The notes beneath the pieces are model-generated. The model saw only the letters and a program-made list of their open reading frames with translations. It had not been told where the DNA came from and made no database searches. From Bacillota bacterium (GTDB lineage: Bacteria > Bacillota > Bacilli > Bacillales_B > DSM-18226): 11,088 nt of DNA. Location: assembly GCA_030705665.1 (NCBI GenBank), contig JAUZQA010000082.1, positions 1-11,088 of the forward strand, given 5' to 3'. Below are positions 5,293-11,088 of the stretch, in pieces (positions within the stretch are counted from its first letter, which is position 1; each line of letters opens with the position of its first letter). Both the position numbers and the translations under genes were made by a program.

Positions 5293-6516
5293 TTACTGAT
5301 TGGCCGACACTTTTACAAGCTTATTGAACTCTTTTAAATAATGTTTCATGATAAGCCCTGGTCCTCCCAGTATGAATACATAACGCGCTTCAATAATTTG
5401 TTTCATGAATGCAGCAAACAATCCAGAAAAAGTAAAGTTGCCGACTTTCCCTACTGCTGCCCAATTTCCGATCGAGGCAACAGACCCTTTATGTTGGTAT
5501 TCAAACGGTTTTAATGTTCCCTTTCGAATAGTTGCCGCTATATTTTCAGCACAGATAACGGCTTCTTGCAGTGCAACTTGGGCGGTAGCTGGCAGTGCAG
5601 ATTGTTCATTTTTCATAAATAATGAGCAATCACCAACACAGAATATATTATTCATGCCTTGTACCCGAAGCTTTGCATCCACCTTAAGCTTACCCCTGAC
5701 GAGTTGCAGACTGCTGTTTTGCAAGATGGAATTAGCCTTTACACCGCAAGACCATATTAATGTTTTTGTTGGAATCTCTACATTATTTTCAAGGACAATT
5801 TTATCGGGAGTGCATTCCAATAGTTTTGTTTTCGTCATGATTTTAACCTGGTGCTTTTCCAAATAATCGGTCGTATATTGAATAGATTCCTGACCGAAAA
5901 ACGGCAATAGGTGATCTGCAGCTTCTACCCCAATAATTTTTACTTTACCAAACGGGATATCATATTCTTTACTGAGTTTTGGAAGACTTTCGATTAATTC
6001 TCCCATCATTTCAACTCCGGTAAAACCTCCGCCTGCAACCACAAAAGTTAACCGAGAAGGATCTTGATCTTCCTTATAAAGGGCAAATTGGCTAACGATA
6101 TGGTTGTACATAATTTTTGAACTTCTAAAACTGCGTATTGCAAAGGCATTTTCTTTTATGCCTGGAATGCCAAAGTCAGCCACTTCAAAACCAAGGGCAA
6201 TGAGTAAATAATCATAATTTACCTGTTCTCCGTTTTCAAGCAAAACAGACTGGTTTTCGATATTTATAGAAGAAACAGTTCCTTTTTTAAACTCTGTTTT
6301 TTCAGGATCAATTAAGTCAGCTATGTTCATTGCGATTGTACGATCATCTGCTGTTCCAGCAGCAATTTTATGTAATTGAGTTGTTACATAATGATAATCA
6401 TGTTTATTAATTAACGTAACATCTGCTTCACCAGATTTTAATAGTTTCTCAAGTCTTTTACTAGTAATTAATCCACCATACCCTGCACCTAAAATAACGA
6501 TTTTTGGTTTATTCAA
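5293..6516 (-). CDS. ndh: Type II NADH dehydrogenase (NDH-2)
   Basis: This 407-residue FAD flavoprotein passes electrons from NADH to the quinone pool at the inner face of the membrane without pumping protons. The N-terminal FAD fold has G10-x-G12-x2-G15 (VILGAGYGG). The NADH fold has GGGFTGVE (162-169), and the second FAD contact is VGDCS (294-298). The quinone-site region reads PATAQVALQEA (309-319), where the usual second Gln of AQ-x-A-x-QQ is Glu318. The C-terminal region (about 365-400) is hydrophobic and likely attaches to the membrane. The start is TTG at 6514-6516, with GGGGAG 8 bases upstream. A longer frame from GTG 6573 would begin inside a Rex-like operator and lacks a ribosome site. 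Two Rex-like sites upstream fit the known control of B. subtilis ndh. A paralog such as YumB cannot be excluded. Confidence 0.92.
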   Translation of the reverse strand: MNKPKIVILGAGYGGLITSKRLEKLLKSGEADVTLINKHDYHYVTTQLHKIAAGTADDRTIAMNIADLIDPEKTEFKKGTVSSINIENQSVLLENGEQVNYDYLLIALGFEVADFGIPGIKENAFAIRSFRSSKIMYNHIVSQFALYKEDQDPSRLTFVVAGGGFTGVEMMGELIESLPKLSKEYDIPFGKVKIIGVEAADHLLPFFGQESIQYTTDYLEKHQVKIMTKTKLLECTPDKIVLENNVEIPTKTLIWSCGVKANSILQNSSLQLVRGKLKVDAKLRVQGMNNIFCVGDCSLFMKNEQSALPATAQVALQEAVICAENIAATIRKGTLKPFEYQHKGSVASIGNWAAVGKVGNFTFSGLFAAFMKQIIEARYVFILGGPGLIMKHYLKEFNKLVKVSANQ

Positions 6517-6546
6517 CTTTATAACTCCCCACTCTCTTATAAAAAT

Positions 6547-6575
6547 CTTATATCTACATGTGAATTTTTTCACAA
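6547..6575 (-). promoter_or_regulatory. Sigma-A-type promoter of ndh
   Basis: On the minus strand TTGTGA (6570-6575, 4 of 6 to TTGACA), a 17-base spacer and TATAAG (6547-6552, 5 of 6) form a good vegetative promoter. The start would be near 6540, giving a leader of about 24 bases with the ribosome site at 6525-6530. The -35 box and spacer overlap the proximal Rex-like operator. Confidence 0.6.
6558..6575. promoter_or_regulatory. Rex-like operator 1 (proximal)
   Basis: TGTGAA-tttt-TTCACA (6559-6574) is a perfect 6-4-6 palindrome. With flanks it agrees with the Rex consensus TTGTGAA-N4-TTCACAA at 17 of 18 positions. It covers the predicted -35/spacer of ndh, ideal for repression. It also satisfies the looser Fnr/Crp pattern TGTGA-N6-TCACA, but the location over the promoter favours a repressor. 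Confidence 0.7.
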
Positions 6576-6593
6576 ATACAGTGAAAAAATATA

Positions 6594-6606
6594 GAGCAAA
6601 TTGCTC
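6594..6606. promoter_or_regulatory. Unassigned dyad between the two Rex-like sites
   Basis: GAGCAA-a-TTGCTC is a perfect 13-base odd palindrome lying between the two Rex-like operators, upstream of the predicted promoter. I know no regulator with this exact site; it may be an operator or chance. Confidence 0.3.
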
Positions 6607-6612
6607 ACTTGT

Positions 6613-6630
6613 ATGTGAATTAATTCACAT
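6613..6630. promoter_or_regulatory. Rex-like operator 2 (distal)
   Basis: ATGTGAATTAATTCACAT is a perfect 18-bp palindrome with the Rex core TGTGAA-N4-TTCACA. Its centre is 55 bases from that of operator 1, about five helical turns, and about 80 bases upstream of the predicted ndh start. It could support cooperative repression, looping, or binding by Fnr. Confidence 0.7.
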
Positions 6631-6711
6631 TTTTCTATAAAAAGATATTACAATATTGAACAAAAATACACAATACTTTTTTCCTAGTTTTTTTGTTGAA
6701 AATCATGTTTA

Positions 6712-6752
6712 TGTATAAAAAGAAGAAGGCAACATAGAAATGTCACCTCCTT
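6712..6752 (-). terminator. Intrinsic terminator of the FtsH-like gene
   Basis: On the minus strand AAGGAGGTGACAT pairs along its full 13 bases (three G-U pairs) with ATGTTGCCTTCTT around the tetraloop TTCT. CTTTTTATA follows. It begins 10 bases after the stop codon. Its 5' arm happens to contain a perfect Shine-Dalgarno sequence. Confidence 0.75.
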
Positions 6753-6762
6753 ACAAATTGAA

Positions 6763-8478
6763 TTATTGTTCTTTTGTTGCAGCAGCTTGCTGCTGGGGAC
6801 CAGCAAGATCATTTTGAAATAGTGTATCTTCCAAAACCGGCCGGTTCACGCCATACAGGTTTACAAAAAGTTCCTCAATTTCTTCACCTGTCAGGTCACC
6901 CCGTTTAATCAGCTCTGTTGCAATCGCATGAACAAATTGGCTATGATCCATTACCAGTTTCTTCACTTTTTTCATTTCAGCATTTAGGAGCTCATTAATC
7001 TTTGGCCTTAGAGCTTTAAGGGCGTCAGCTGGAGAACCGATAGCTAGCCAACTGAACAACTCCTCCCCCATTCCAACTGCGCCAAGATAGGCACCAGCCA
7101 GCTCGGTTGCCTGTTTTAAATCAGAGGTTACCCCATTTAATTTTTTTCCTAGGAATTCCTCTTCCACTGCCCGTGATGCCAGGCAAACTTGAATCTCTGC
7201 CAAGATCTCACTATCGCTTCGATTATAACGCTCATGGGTCGGTTTCGTGGCAGCAATTCCAAGTGCGTCACCCCTGCGGATGATCGTGACCTTCCACACC
7301 CGCTCATGCGGCTTCAATAAGAATTGTGCTACAGCATGTCCAGCTTCATGATAAGCAACATTTCGCCTTTCATCTTCACTCATCGACCGAAGCGGCTGTT
7401 TTAGACCCCATTCATATGTTTCCATAGCTGCCCGGAAGTCCTCATAATTAGAAATAACAGCACCTCGTTGATGGGCAATCACTACTGATTCATTAATAAT
7501 ATGTTTAATTTGCGCAGGGCTGTAGCCAATCGTATCGAGTGCTGCCCGCTCTGGAGTAAAGTTTTCGTCTCGTTTTACTTTATCAAGATAGTATTGGAAA
7601 ACATCGATTCGGCCATCATAATCTGGAGCGTCTACCCAAATCTTTCGGTCAAACCGACCTGGACGGAGCAATGCTTGGTCCAATACGTCCGGCAGATTGG
7701 TTGCCCCAATCGTGAGAACTGATGGGCGTTCTGCCTTCTTTTTTCGAAGGCCAAGGGAACGAAGTAACTTTGCGAACCAGCCATTATCAATATTTGGCGG
7801 ATCCATCTGCAAAAGGAGCTCATTCAAAAGTCCTGAACCACCCATGCCCATTAATCCTCCAAGGCCTCCGCCAGCGTTACCTGCCCCGCGGCTCATTCCA
7901 ATGGCATCAATTTCATCAATAAAAATAATACAGGCCCCATATATTTTTGATAGCTTTCTAGCTTTCTTATAAAGGCCCATTACCTTTAAATTGCCGACAC
8001 CGAAAAACATATTTTGAAAGCTTGGTGCTGAAGCATACGCAAACGGAACTTGTGCCTCATTTGCAATTACCTGGGCAAGGTAAGACTTTCCTGTTCCTGG
8101 AGGTCCACAAAGCAATAATCCCCTTATCGCTTCGCCGCCCATTTCCTTAAACTCCTTGACACCCTTTAAAAGGGTAACGATGCGTTTGGCATTTTCAACA
8201 ATCTCGGGATTTCCTCTGTAATCTTCCCAAGTCGAGCCCGTCTCACCAGGTAAAATCCAATAAGTTCGTCCCCTGGCAAGAAACCAAAAAAGAGCAACAA
8301 ACTGGATAATCATAGACAGTATGGCCAAGAAGAGCTGCAACACGATCGTTAAAATCGATGTTGTTGCATCCCATACTGTCTGCCCTCCTATCAGCAGTAC
8401 AGTACCAATCATTGCAAGGGCAGCGACCCAGAGGATTACATTACGCCATTTAATCCATCGATATTTCCTCACCAACAC
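6763..8478 (-). CDS. FtsH-like membrane AAA+ zinc metalloprotease, atypical paralog
   Basis: This 571-residue protein is built like FtsH. Two N-terminal membrane helices (about 13-31 and 41-68) come first, then an AAA+ ATPase and an M41 protease domain. Seen motifs are Walker A GPPGTGKS (125-132), pore loop FFGVG (158-162), Walker B IIFIDE (184-189), and arginine fingers in LLRPGRFDR (R275, R278). The zinc site is HEAGH (377-381), with the third ligand D453 in TSDLKQATELA. It differs from housekeeping FtsH: the loop between the helices is only about 10 residues, so the usual external domain is missing. The ATPase carries a Gly-rich stretch (198-216) and a basic insert (about 230-252) before ATN. 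All catalytic residues are present, so ATP-driven degradation of membrane or cytosolic proteins is expected; substrates are unknown. The start is uncertain: GTG, TTG and GTG are consecutive codons (8478, 8475, 8472), and AAGGAAG spacing favours the second or third. Confidence 0.9.
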   Translation of the reverse strand: MLVRKYRWIKWRNVILWVAALAMIGTVLLIGGQTVWDATTSILTIVLQLFLAILSMIIQFVALFWFLARGRTYWILPGETGSTWEDYRGNPEIVENAKRIVTLLKGVKEFKEMGGEAIRGLLLCGPPGTGKSYLAQVIANEAQVPFAYASAPSFQNMFFGVGNLKVMGLYKKARKLSKIYGACIIFIDEIDAIGMSRGAGNAGGGLGGLMGMGGSGLLNELLLQMDPPNIDNGWFAKLLRSLGLRKKKAERPSVLTIGATNLPDVLDQALLRPGRFDRKIWVDAPDYDGRIDVFQYYLDKVKRDENFTPERAALDTIGYSPAQIKHIINESVVIAHQRGAVISNYEDFRAAMETYEWGLKQPLRSMSEDERRNVAYHEAGHAVAQFLLKPHERVWKVTIIRRGDALGIAATKPTHERYNRSDSEILAEIQVCLASRAVEEEFLGKKLNGVTSDLKQATELAGAYLGAVGMGEELFSWLAIGSPADALKALRPKINELLNAEMKKVKKLVMDHSQFVHAIATELIKRGDLTGEEIEELFVNLYGVNRPVLEDTLFQNDLAGPQQQAAATKEQ

Positions 8479-8720
8479 ACTTCCTTCGCCTACAAATTAT
8501 AAAGAAATAGATTTAAAAAATATTAACTAGTTCAATATTGTAATAATAATAGCTTCCAAAAAGAAACGCAAAAGAAATAGATTATATTAAAACTCCAATA
8601 TCTGGTTTAACCTTTGACCACGTAAAAAGTGGCCTTTTAACGATGTACCAAAGCAGGAAATATTTCTCCAAAAGAAGAAACACTATATAGTAACCAAATG
8701 ATATAAGGAGGATGTTTTCT
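8479..8720. other. Divergent intergenic region between the FtsH-like and M20 genes
   Basis: Both promoters must lie here. On the minus strand TATAAT (8496-8501) could be a -10 for the FtsH-like gene, though without a good -35 and with a leader of only about 11 bases. A direct repeat AAAGAAATAGATT occurs at 8501-8513 and 8571-8583, exactly 70 bases apart. A weak hairpin CCAC/GTGG lies at 8618-8632. No clear promoter for the M20 gene was found. Confidence 0.35.
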
Positions 8721-10094
8721 TTGAACCAAGAAGTTATTACCTACCTTTCAAATAATCGGGAGAAGCATTTAACGGAATTAAAGGAGTTTTTGGCGATTCC
8801 AAGTATAAGCTCACTGCCAGAGCACAAAGAGGATGTTCAAAAAGCAGCTAACTGGGCAGCAAATGCCCTTCAAGAAATTGGGCTGGAGAATATTAACGTG
8901 TATCCTACAGAAAAGCACCCCGTTGTTTATGGAGACTGGTTAAAAGCGAAAGGAAAACCAACAGTACTTATTTATGGCCACTATGATGTCCAGCCGGTTG
9001 ACCCTGTTCATTTATGGGACAGTCCTCCTTTTGAAGCAGAAATTCGTGAAAATAAGCTCTTTGCCCGCGGTGCAAGTGACGATAAAGGCCAAGTGTTTAT
9101 GCATATCAAAGCATTGCAAGCCATTTTTGAAACAACTGGGACTCTCCCCATTAATGTGAAATTTCTAATTGAAGGAGAAGAAGAAATCGGAAGCCCCAGT
9201 CTGCCGCGATTTATTTCAGAAAATAAAGAGCTACTGTCCTCCGATCTCATCGTGATTTCTGATACGAGCATGATGGAACCCGGTAAGCCTACCATTTGCT
9301 ATGGATTAAGAGGGTTATGCGGCTTGCAGGTTGATGTCAAAGGTCCAAAAAGTGACCTCCATTCGGGTCTTTATGGTGGCGCCGTTCAAAATCCGGTCCA
9401 TGCATTAGTCGAAATCGTGAATTCCTTTCATAATGATAAGGGACAGATCTTGGTGGAAGGATTTTACGATTCTGTTGCAGATTTGACCGATGCAGAAAAA
9501 GCAGCGTATGCTGCATTAGGGATTACGGAACAGTCTTTTATCGAACAATTAGGAGTGCCTGAAATGTTTGGTGAGGAAGGCTATACCACTTTAGAAAGAA
9601 CGTGGGTACGCCCGACACTTGAAGTGAACGGAATTTATGGAGGGTTTCAAGGGGAAGGCATTAAAACCGTTCTCCCTTCTGAAGCACATGCAAAAATCAC
9701 CTGTCGTCTTGTCCCAGATCAAGACCCAGATGTGATTGTTGATCTATTACAAAAGCATATTCAATCCCATACACCTCCAGGAGTAACGGTGACTACTTCC
9801 CTTTTCGACAAAGGCGCTCCATTTGTCACACCTTTTGATCACCCCGCCATTCAAGCTGCGGGAAGAGCGTACGAAAAAGTATATAAGGTCCCAACCTCCT
9901 ATACACGCGGAGGCGGTTCGATACCGATCGTCGCAGCCTTTGATCAGATTCTAGAAAAGCCCGTTGTTTTAATGGGCTTTGGGCTCCCTGATGAAAACTT
10001 CCATGCTCCTAATGAACATTTTCATCTCGAAAATTTCGATAAAGGTTTGGAAACCCTTGTGTTTTATTGGTATGAGCTGGAACAATCGTTGTAA
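8721..10094 (+). CDS. M20-family metallopeptidase, dipeptidase type
   Basis: This 457-residue cytoplasmic zinc-dependent hydrolase is of the M20/M25/M40 family and probably cleaves dipeptides or related amide bonds. Counting from the TTG start, the di-metal ligands lie in GHYDVQP (H87), ASDDKG (D120/D121), EGEEEIGS (catalytic Glu and metal Glu, 153-157), ISDTS (D181) and FHAPNEHF (H428). H214 in SDLHSG sits in the dimerisation domain and completes the site as in carnosinase-like members. The length suits the dipeptidase branch. The ATG at 8712 directly touches AAGGAGG (8705-8711), too close to be used; TTG 8721 is 8 bases away and is preferred. It is monocistronic, with a strong terminator after it. 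Substrate specificity cannot be read from sequence. Confidence 0.93.
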   Translation: MNQEVITYLSNNREKHLTELKEFLAIPSISSLPEHKEDVQKAANWAANALQEIGLENINVYPTEKHPVVYGDWLKAKGKPTVLIYGHYDVQPVDPVHLWDSPPFEAEIRENKLFARGASDDKGQVFMHIKALQAIFETTGTLPINVKFLIEGEEEIGSPSLPRFISENKELLSSDLIVISDTSMMEPGKPTICYGLRGLCGLQVDVKGPKSDLHSGLYGGAVQNPVHALVEIVNSFHNDKGQILVEGFYDSVADLTDAEKAAYAALGITEQSFIEQLGVPEMFGEEGYTTLERTWVRPTLEVNGIYGGFQGEGIKTVLPSEAHAKITCRLVPDQDPDVIVDLLQKHIQSHTPPGVTVTTSLFDKGAPFVTPFDHPAIQAAGRAYEKVYKVPTSYTRGGGSIPIVAAFDQILEKPVVLMGFGLPDENFHAPNEHFHLENFDKGLETLVFYWYELEQSL

Positions 10095-10100
10095 AAATGT

Positions 10101-10135
10101 AAAACCCCGGTCAGAGAAAAAAGATCGGGGTTTTT
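10101..10135 (+). terminator. Intrinsic terminator of the M20 gene
   Basis: A 12-bp stem (10101-10112 with 10123-10134, one G-T pair) contains CCCCG/CGGGG and has an A-rich 10-base loop. TTTTT is at 10131-10135. It starts 6 bases after the stop codon. Confidence 0.9.
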
Positions 10136-10187
10136 ATATAGGGTTGCATCCAAATTCTATTTTTTATCTTTATAATGATGCTGGCAG

Positions 10188-10216
10188 TTGTTAGATTCTA
10201 TACGTCACTTTATAAT
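10188..10216 (+). promoter_or_regulatory. Sigma-A-type promoter of the PAS gene
   Basis: TTGTTA (10188-10193), a 17-base spacer and a perfect TATAAT (10211-10216) lie upstream of the PAS protein gene. The start would be near 10223, giving a leader of about 65 bases. That leader contains a perfect 10-base palindrome CGTTTAAACG (10258-10267), a possible operator of unknown partner. Confidence 0.55.
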
Positions 10217-10288
10217 AATATAATGAATATTTGAATTTTTGAATACTATATATATGCCGTTTAAACGATTCTGAGGAGAAGATTTGCA

Positions 10289-11088
10289 ATGACAATACTT
10301 TTAAATAATGACCTTTTTTTTAATGCTTTTAATTTATCAGCTATTGGAATGGCAATAGTATCTTTGGATGGAACGTACTTAAAAGTCAACTCTTCTTATA
10401 GTAAAATCATTGAGTATCCTACCTCAGAGCTAGAACAAATAAAATTCCAAGATATTACCCATCCCGATGACTTAAAAATGAATCTCAACAACCTGAATAG
10501 GATGTTTAATGAAGAATCACCCTATTGTGAAATGGAAAAACGTTATATTAAAAAAAATGGTTCCCCTGTTTGGGTATTATTAAATGTCTCGCTCGTAAAA
10601 GATGAGACGAATAAACCTTTATACTATATTTCACAGATTCAAGACATTTCGGAACAAAAGGCATTGAAAGAAGAGCTCAAGAAAAGTGAAGATCGTTATA
10701 AATCTTTAATCAAATATAATCCCGATGCCGTCCTTGGACTCGATCTTGAGGGTCATTTTACAGTTGTAAACGAAAGCTGTACTAAAATAACAGATTACTC
10801 TAATGAAGAATTATTAGGAATGTCTTTTCATTCATTGTTAGCTGAAGAGAATTTAGAAAAGGCCTTATGCTCCTTTCAAAATGCACTAAATGGCAGTAAA
10901 GAAACCGTAGACCTTAACATCGTTAAAAAAAATGGAAACCGTACGACTGTCAATGTTATAGCTGTACCAATCGTTATTGATGGAACGATAAAAGGAATTT
11001 ATGCCATTGCAAAAGATGTTACCGAGCAAAAGCGAACTGAAAAAGAATTACTGAAAAGCGAAGAACGTTACCGTGCTTTGGTTGAATC
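10289..11088 (+). CDS. Multi-PAS sensor protein, N-terminal part (partial)
   Basis: The frame is open from ATG 10289 to the window edge (266 codons). GAGGAG lies about 10 bases upstream. Residues about 10-124 form a first PAS/PAC unit (AIGMAIVSLDGTYLKVN, then FQDITHPDD and the QIQDISEQKALKEEL link). Residues about 134-248 form a second (SLIKYNPDAVLGLDLEG to AIAKDVTEQKRTEKEL). A third begins at about 258 (SEERYRALVE). There is no signal peptide or membrane helix, so this part senses an internal signal. Links ending DISEQK and DVTEQK are typical of the PAC end. In Bacillaceae such tandem PAS units usually precede a histidine kinase (including sporulation kinases) or GGDEF/EAL domains; the output lies beyond the window and cannot be stated. 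Confidence 0.88.
   Translation, partial: MTILLNNDLFFNAFNLSAIGMAIVSLDGTYLKVNSSYSKIIEYPTSELEQIKFQDITHPDDLKMNLNNLNRMFNEESPYCEMEKRYIKKNGSPVWVLLNVSLVKDETNKPLYYISQIQDISEQKALKEELKKSEDRYKSLIKYNPDAVLGLDLEGHFTVVNESCTKITDYSNEELLGMSFHSLLAEENLEKALCSFQNALNGSKETVDLNIVKKNGNRTTVNVIAVPIVIDGTIKGIYAIAKDVTEQKRTEKELLKSEERYRALVE

Noticed and set aside
6517..6573. N-terminal 19-residue extension of ndh from GTG 6573
   Set aside because: It would start inside the Rex-like operator, upstream of the predicted transcription start, without a ribosome site; TTG 6516 is well placed.
6709..6735. 8-codon peptide MLPSSFYT behind a perfect ribosome site
   Set aside because: The ribosome site and ATG are fully explained as the two arms of the terminator hairpin; kept only as a finding about the stem.
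8712..8720. ATG 8712 as the start of the M20 gene
   Set aside because: It touches the AGGAGG with no spacer; TTG 8721 has a spacing of 8.
1..11088. CRISPR array, tRNA or rRNA genes
   Set aside because: No regularly spaced repeats and no cloverleaf or rRNA-like segments were seen on either strand.

Overview
The window comes from a low-GC, spore-forming Firmicute of the Bacillaceae (Bacillus sensu lato). The reasons are strong AGGAGG-type ribosome sites, frequent TTG and GTG starts, typical A/T-rich codon use, compact intrinsic terminators, a Rex-type operator ahead of a type II NADH dehydrogenase, and GC-rich repeats of a kind I recall from many Bacillaceae genomes. No species can be named from this sequence alone.

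Left part (1-1630) is accessory-looking. It holds the tail of an unknown gene (2-118), a small protein with an aromatic/Gly/Pro-rich tail behind a sigma-E/K-like promoter (305-553, minus), and an untracked 57-residue basic protein (781-954, minus). Next come protein-like but broken minus-strand frames (about 979-1200) and an orphan serine-recombinase zinc ribbon (1251-1559), which looks like what is left of an excised or decayed integrative element.

Middle-left (1637-3343, all minus) has a YgbA-type 'nitrous oxide-stimulated promoter' family gene followed 41 bp later by a universal stress protein gene, probably one operon. A PAP2 membrane phosphatase with its own terminator lies upstream.

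The 3344-4310 gap has no intact gene. It carries two GC-rich, highly structured repeats of one family in opposite orientation (3593-3781 and 3982-4112). Between them lies a frameshifted N-terminal remnant of a transposase (3806-3924).

Right part (4311-11088) starts with an aldo/keto reductase (+) convergent with a type II NADH dehydrogenase (minus); the two share a terminator. The ndh promoter region has two Rex-like 18-bp operators, one on top of the predicted -35/spacer. This suggests repression at low NADH/NAD+ ratio and relief at high ratio. Upstream on the same strand is a divergent FtsH-like AAA+ zinc metalloprotease with a shortened membrane anchor and an insertion in the ATPase domain. 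Divergent from it is an M20-family dipeptidase-type hydrolase (+). Last is the start of a multi-PAS sensor protein (+), cut by the window edge, so its output domain is unknown.

Taken together, the intact genes suggest redox, NO and stress physiology plus envelope and proteolysis functions, though only the ygbA-usp pair looks co-transcribed. I see no complete novel system. The most interesting items are the structured repeat pair around a dead transposase, the dual-operator ndh control region, the atypical FtsH paralog, and the decayed recombinase/small-ORF zone.
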